DNA of 64,000 bases, taken from NCBI GenBank assembly GCA_007644065.1, contig VJWN01000020.1, positions 363,874 through 427,873 of the forward strand, given 5' to 3'. Each line of letters begins with the position of its first letter. The first letter of the stretch is position 1. This stretch comes from Margaritispora aquatica (Eukaryota > Ascomycota > Leotiomycetes > Helotiales > Discinellaceae). The notes beneath the pieces were generated by a model. The model did not search any database, was not told the origin of the DNA, and saw only the letters and a list, made by a program, of their open reading frames with translations. Shown here one piece after another: positions 61,028-64,000 of the stretch. Made by a program: the position numbers and the translations under genes.

Positions 61028-61246
61028 TAATAGATAATAGAAGGTGAATCACGTAAGGAAGTAGTAGGTAAAATAGATAGGATTAAAGAGTCTAAAGAGT
61101 ATCTACCGTAGTAGAGAGCTCTATATATACAGATAGATCAGCACTTTATAAGGAATACTCTTATATTATAAGGAATGCAGTGAGATTAAGAAGAGAATCA
61201 AAATAACCGAATATCATGCATAAAAGCACGTGACCTCTAACTGACA
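61028..61246 (-). repeat. Right LTR (5' LTR in element sense)
   Basis: It aligns without gaps to 55721-55939. Its inner (left) part carries A or T where the other LTR keeps G or C; its outer part is preserved. Confidence 0.93.
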
Positions 61247-61251
61247 CGACC
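61247..61251. repeat. Right target-site duplication CGACC
   Basis: It matches 55716-55720 exactly, marking the other edge of the insertion. Confidence 0.9.
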
Positions 61252-61323
61252 CGGTTTAATCACTAAAGAGCTTGCCGGACTTCGAGCTCAGCCAAGCGAA
61301 TATGGGTGACAACAAGGCCGTTC

Positions 61324-62132
61324 ATGAAGTTTTTCCTTACGCAGCTTTTAATCCCTAGTGATGGATTGCTGACCAAATTTAAGAGCCAGGAGGACTTTCT
61401 TGCTAGGATGCCAGAGTATGCCAAATTGCCGAGTATCTCCCCAGTACCTCCATTAAGTAAAGATGAGATGTCACATGATGAGGTTATCACTGATGAGGAG
61501 GACGAAGAGAATGATAATGGACAACAAAGGAATTCAGTTGTGAAGTATTCCCTCGTTTCTATAATCATGTGCCCTGTCTGACTTGGTTGATTTAGAACAC
61601 AAGGAAGGGAAAGGCCAAAGAGACAGAATCCTCTCCTGAAGCCCCATCAACTCGCAGAAGTCAATCTGGTCGATGGACTCCCCTTGGCCGTCCTCGCGAA
61701 CATTCACTCGATGCGATGGAGAGCGAATATGACATATCCATAGAACAAATACAAAAGACAGCCCACATGCTTAGTCGCCTACAAGATTACAACATAAATC
61801 TTTGGTCACACTTTGTCGTTAGGCATAAAATATACGATTCCGTGGAGATTGACAAAACACCCGTCACGGCGCAAATGGATAGAGATGTGATCCGGGATGA
61901 GATAAAATGGCTGGAAACAAAGGGTGCCGAATTTGCAGAAAATGTTACGACTATAGCGGAGATCTTCTGTCCTGACTCCGTTCCTGGCTATGCGCCCGCA
62001 GGCCCAGCCACGACATCTTCTTTCTCGATTTCACAAGCGCGTTCACTTTCGAGAGAACAAAGTGGACCAGGGTCACGAAAACGAGAACTTGATAGCCGGA
62101 CGGTTTTGGAATCAGTGGAAAAGGGCGAGTAG
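61324..62132 (+). CDS. Unrecognised protein next to the retrotransposon
   Basis: I do not recognise a family. Two exons (61324-61539 and 61596-62132), with a CTGAC branch-site-like motif before the TTTAG acceptor, give 250 aa from the first in-frame ATG. The upstream frame is closed by a TAA at 61264-61266, so no longer start is available without another exon. The N-terminal part has a short basic and hydrophobic start (MKFFLTQLLIPSDG), then an acidic stretch (DEEDEENDN), a Ser/Thr/Arg-rich linker, and a helical C-terminal half (DISIEQIQKTAHMLSRLQDYN, IRDEIKWLETKGAEFAENV). The element sits 77 bp upstream, so the promoter or a 5' exon may be displaced. It may be only a partial gene. Confidence 0.55.
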
Positions 62133-62685
62133 AAGGACTATAGGTCGGCTGTTGTGTCACATGGTGATGATGGAGCTAAGGGGTGAGCCTGGAGAGGAAT
62201 AATATTCATACGAGAAGGCTCCTAAGGAGGCTTTTTCTGGCTTAATATTGATAGGTCAAAAGACAAACCACTTGAATGAAAACCCAAAATTGTAGCCTTG
62301 GACAATTAATAGGATTCAGTCTAGAGCGTAAAATAGACACAACCTTTCTCTTTTCTTCCTTGGTTTCAATTCTGACCCACCAGTTCGTAAGACAATAAAA
62401 GTCAATTTAAGACATCTCAAGAAGCTTTTTTCTTAAGTGGCGACAGAGAGAAAAGAGTCAGAACGAGAATTGGTCAGAAGATGAAGCTCAAGATTATGCA
62501 AAGCGTGAATGATAAGATCAAAAATACATTGATGCTGCTATATACTGTACAAGTGCTAAACTAATAACCCAACATTTTGAAGAAAGCAATCCGATTGCGT
62601 GGTGCGACTTCTGGTATATTCCATATCGTTAAATCATCAATCACCCACCCGTCATCCACAACTCAGCTCAGGTAGATGATATAAT
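62133..62685. other. Convergent intergenic region
   Basis: This holds the 3' ends of the unrecognised gene (plus) and the DPR-repeat gene (minus). AAGGCTCCTAAGGAGGCTTTTTCT (62215-62238) contains an inverted repeat, CTCC-TAAGG-AG, but I have no ground to give it a role. No gene is seen. Confidence 0.5.
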
Positions 62686-63804
62686 CTACTGGTGGGTCTT
62701 GTTTCCACCAAAGGTCTTTCCACCGCTCAGATCGCTGTCAACCCTGGGGTCAAGCTTGTTCAGAATATCCGAGTTGTGGGGACCAGCGGTGTTCTGCGCG
62801 GTGCCTGAGCCAGGCGTAGCGTGGCTGCCTGAAGCGCCGGTGATGCCACCGACCTTGTGGCCGACGGTTCCGCCGCGGCCGTCAAGGTCGGAGTCCACGC
62901 GGGGATCGGCCTTGTTCAAGGCGTTGCTGTTGTGTGGGCCGGCGTTGGTGGAGTGTGAGATGCCACCGTGGGTGCCGGTGCCGGTGTGTGTACCGGTGTG
63001 TGTACCAGTTGAACCGTACCCTGTGCCGGTGGTAGTGCCGTGGGTGTTGGAGCGGTCAGAGTCGACGCGGGGATCGGCTTTGTTGAGGAGGTTGGAGGAG
63101 TGTGGGCCAGCGGTTGTGGTGCTGTGGCTTGTTCCAGTGCCAGTGGTGGAGTGGCCGGTTGTGCCAGTGAGACCTGAGCCCACGGTGTTGTGGTGCGAGC
63201 CGGAGTGGTCACTGTCGACTCTTGGATCTGCCTTGTTCAGGATGTTGGAGTTGTGAGGACCTGCGTTGGTGGAGTGACCTGATGAGCCGAATGCTCCAGT
63301 GCCGGTTGTGCCAGTGTGAACACCAGTGTGTGTTCCGTGGGTGCCAGTTGAACCGTATCCAGCACCGGTGGTGCCGGTTCCTGAGTAACCAGCTGTGCGG
63401 CTGTCGGATTGAGCTCCCATGTGGTTTCCTCCGCTCAAGTCTGAGTCGACGGTTGGGTCTGCCTTGTTGAGAAGGTTAGAGGAGTGAGGTCCAGCAGTGG
63501 TGTTGGTGTTGTGTCCAACACCAGTGCCGGTTGTATGTGTAGAGTGTCCGATTCCAGCACCGGTGTGAGTGCCAGTGGCATGTGTGTTGTGGCCAATGCC
63601 AGTACCAGTTGTACCGGTGTGGCGGTTGGAACCGTCCATGTCTGAATCAATTCTTGGGTCTGCGGCGTTGGCAACACGGCTGCTGTGTGGACCGGCAGTT
63701 CCCTCAGGAACGTTGTTGCCGTGGGTTGAGGTGGAGTGAGTGGTAGAGGTAGAGCTCTTGTCCATGTGGAGAGCTTGCTTGACCTTTTCGATAGTAGAAG
63801 CCAT
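62686..63804 (-). CDS. Dehydrin-like protein with six DPR-motif repeats
   Basis: A single exon gives 372 aa. Six copies of a roughly 22-residue unit, consensus AGPHxSNxLNKADPRVDSD, are spaced by linkers made almost only of Gly, Thr, His and Ser. The first copy (SSRVANAADPRIDSD) and last copy (NSDILNKLDPRVDSD) diverge most. The DPR motif and composition fit the fungal dehydrin-like proteins DprA/DprB/DprC of Aspergillus fumigatus, which protect conidia against osmotic, cold and oxidative stress. The N-terminus (STIEKVKQALHMDKSS) lacks a signal peptide, so it is probably cytosolic. The frame extends upstream of ATG 63804 without another ATG. The assignment is by motif and is fairly sure; the role here is inferred. 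Confidence 0.82.
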   Translation of the reverse strand: MASTIEKVKQALHMDKSSTSTTHSTSTHGNNVPEGTAGPHSSRVANAADPRIDSDMDGSNRHTGTTGTGIGHNTHATGTHTGAGIGHSTHTTGTGVGHNTNTTAGPHSSNLLNKADPTVDSDLSGGNHMGAQSDSRTAGYSGTGTTGAGYGSTGTHGTHTGVHTGTTGTGAFGSSGHSTNAGPHNSNILNKADPRVDSDHSGSHHNTVGSGLTGTTGHSTTGTGTSHSTTTAGPHSSNLLNKADPRVDSDRSNTHGTTTGTGYGSTGTHTGTHTGTGTHGGISHSTNAGPHNSNALNKADPRVDSDLDGRGGTVGHKVGGITGASGSHATPGSGTAQNTAGPHNSDILNKLDPRVDSDLSGGKTFGGNKTHQ

Positions 63805-64000
63805 TGTGAAGGTTGTTTGTAGTTTTAGAAAGTTGGTTTTGAAGTGTTGAAGTTGTTTATTGAAGTGAGTAGATGATTGCAAGTGAAGATACTGTATGAT
63901 GATGTGCTTCTACCTCCGGATGTCCTGGTCTTATATACAAATCTTCGTCTCTTCGAATCTCTTCCACAAACCTGTTTCTTCAAACCAATAACGGAATATC
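63805..64000 (-). promoter_or_regulatory. Promoter of the dehydrin-like gene (partial)
   Basis: TTATATACAA at 63931-63940 reads as a TATA box (TTGTATATAA) on the minus strand, about 130 bp from the ATG. CCAAT at 63986-63990 may be a CCAAT box. The window ends before any stress-response element can be judged. Confidence 0.5.

Larger units (their letters stand above)
55721..61246 (-). mobile_element. RIP-degraded Ty1/copia LTR retrotransposon, full length
   Basis: The element is 5,526 bp, bounded by 219-bp LTRs that begin TG and end CA, inside a 5-bp duplication. The interior is strongly AT-rich with very many TA steps and stops in every frame. Near 56939-57175 a minus-strand frame still resembles the copia reverse transcriptase, including FFYVDN in place of YVDD. 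A purine-rich tract on the minus strand (rc of 55940-55948) adjoins the left LTR, which sets the orientation as minus, with the 5' LTR at 61028-61246. The two LTRs differ by about 22 transitions and no transversions or gaps by eye. It cannot make protein; the gag, protease and integrase parts are not readable by eye. Confidence 0.93.

Noticed and set aside
55721..61246. Active retrotransposon
   Set aside because: Stops in all frames and a YVDN at the catalytic site show it cannot act.
1..64000. CRISPR array, phage or bacterial operon
   Set aside because: No regularly spaced repeats; introns and gene content are fungal throughout.

Overview
The window is nuclear DNA from a filamentous ascomycete (Pezizomycotina; a leotiomycete-like origin is my guess, not shown). 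The support is: many short introns (about 45-75 nt, GT...AG) in almost every gene; a Zn(II)2Cys6 regulator; a HET-domain relic; a claudin-like fungal membrane protein; a dehydrin-like DPR-repeat protein; an intron-bearing tRNA-Leu; and an AT-rich retrotransposon carrying the transition-only damage typical of repeat-induced point mutation (RIP). It is not bacterial or viral.

Layout. 1-1449: 3' part of a large aromatic-acid-exporter-like membrane protein (+). 2181-3216: phytanoyl-CoA dioxygenase-like enzyme (+). 4272-7334: Hrp1/Nab4-like hnRNP (-) with a 1.07-kb intron. 7715-9881: Gyp1-type TBC Rab-GAP (+). 10534-12159: NASP/Sim3/Hif1-type histone chaperone (-), sharing a 318-bp divergent promoter with DPB2, the DNA polymerase epsilon B subunit (12478-14926, +); this promoter carries an ACGCGT box. 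15735-20815: ABCC-type ABC transporter with 12 exons (+). 21775-22957: TMEM234-like membrane protein (+). 23925-24836: unrecognised 181-aa protein (-). 26870-27937: proteasome alpha-1 subunit (-), divergent from a WKF-domain nucleolar-type protein (28310-29572, +). 30343-31050: claudin-like tetraspan (+). 31520-31647: tRNA-Leu(UAA) with intron. 32202-33597: zinc-cluster transcription factor (-). 35359-36769: secreted alpha/beta hydrolase (+). 37452-39585: decayed HET-domain gene (+). 40688-43884: Inn1/Fic1-like C2 cytokinesis protein (+). 44385-45575: GT17 glycosyltransferase (-). 47166-50316: secreted acid trehalase, GH65 (-). 50980-53177: ArfGAP-UBA protein with NPF motifs (-). 54706-55341: DUF985 cupin (+). 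55721-61246: complete but RIP-degraded Ty1/copia element (-) with 219-bp LTRs and a 5-bp target duplication. 61324-62132: unrecognised protein (+) whose predicted start lies 77 bp from the element. 62686-63804: dehydrin-like DPR-repeat protein (-).

The window is mostly unlinked housekeeping genes rather than one cluster. The nearest thing to a functional pair is histone chaperone plus DNA polymerase epsilon subunit on one bidirectional promoter. The clearest structural story is at 55.7-61.2 kb. The two LTRs differ only by transitions, and damage sits in the inner half of each LTR while both outer halves are spared, so the RIP boundary can be read within about 20 bp. I found no convincing new multi-gene system.
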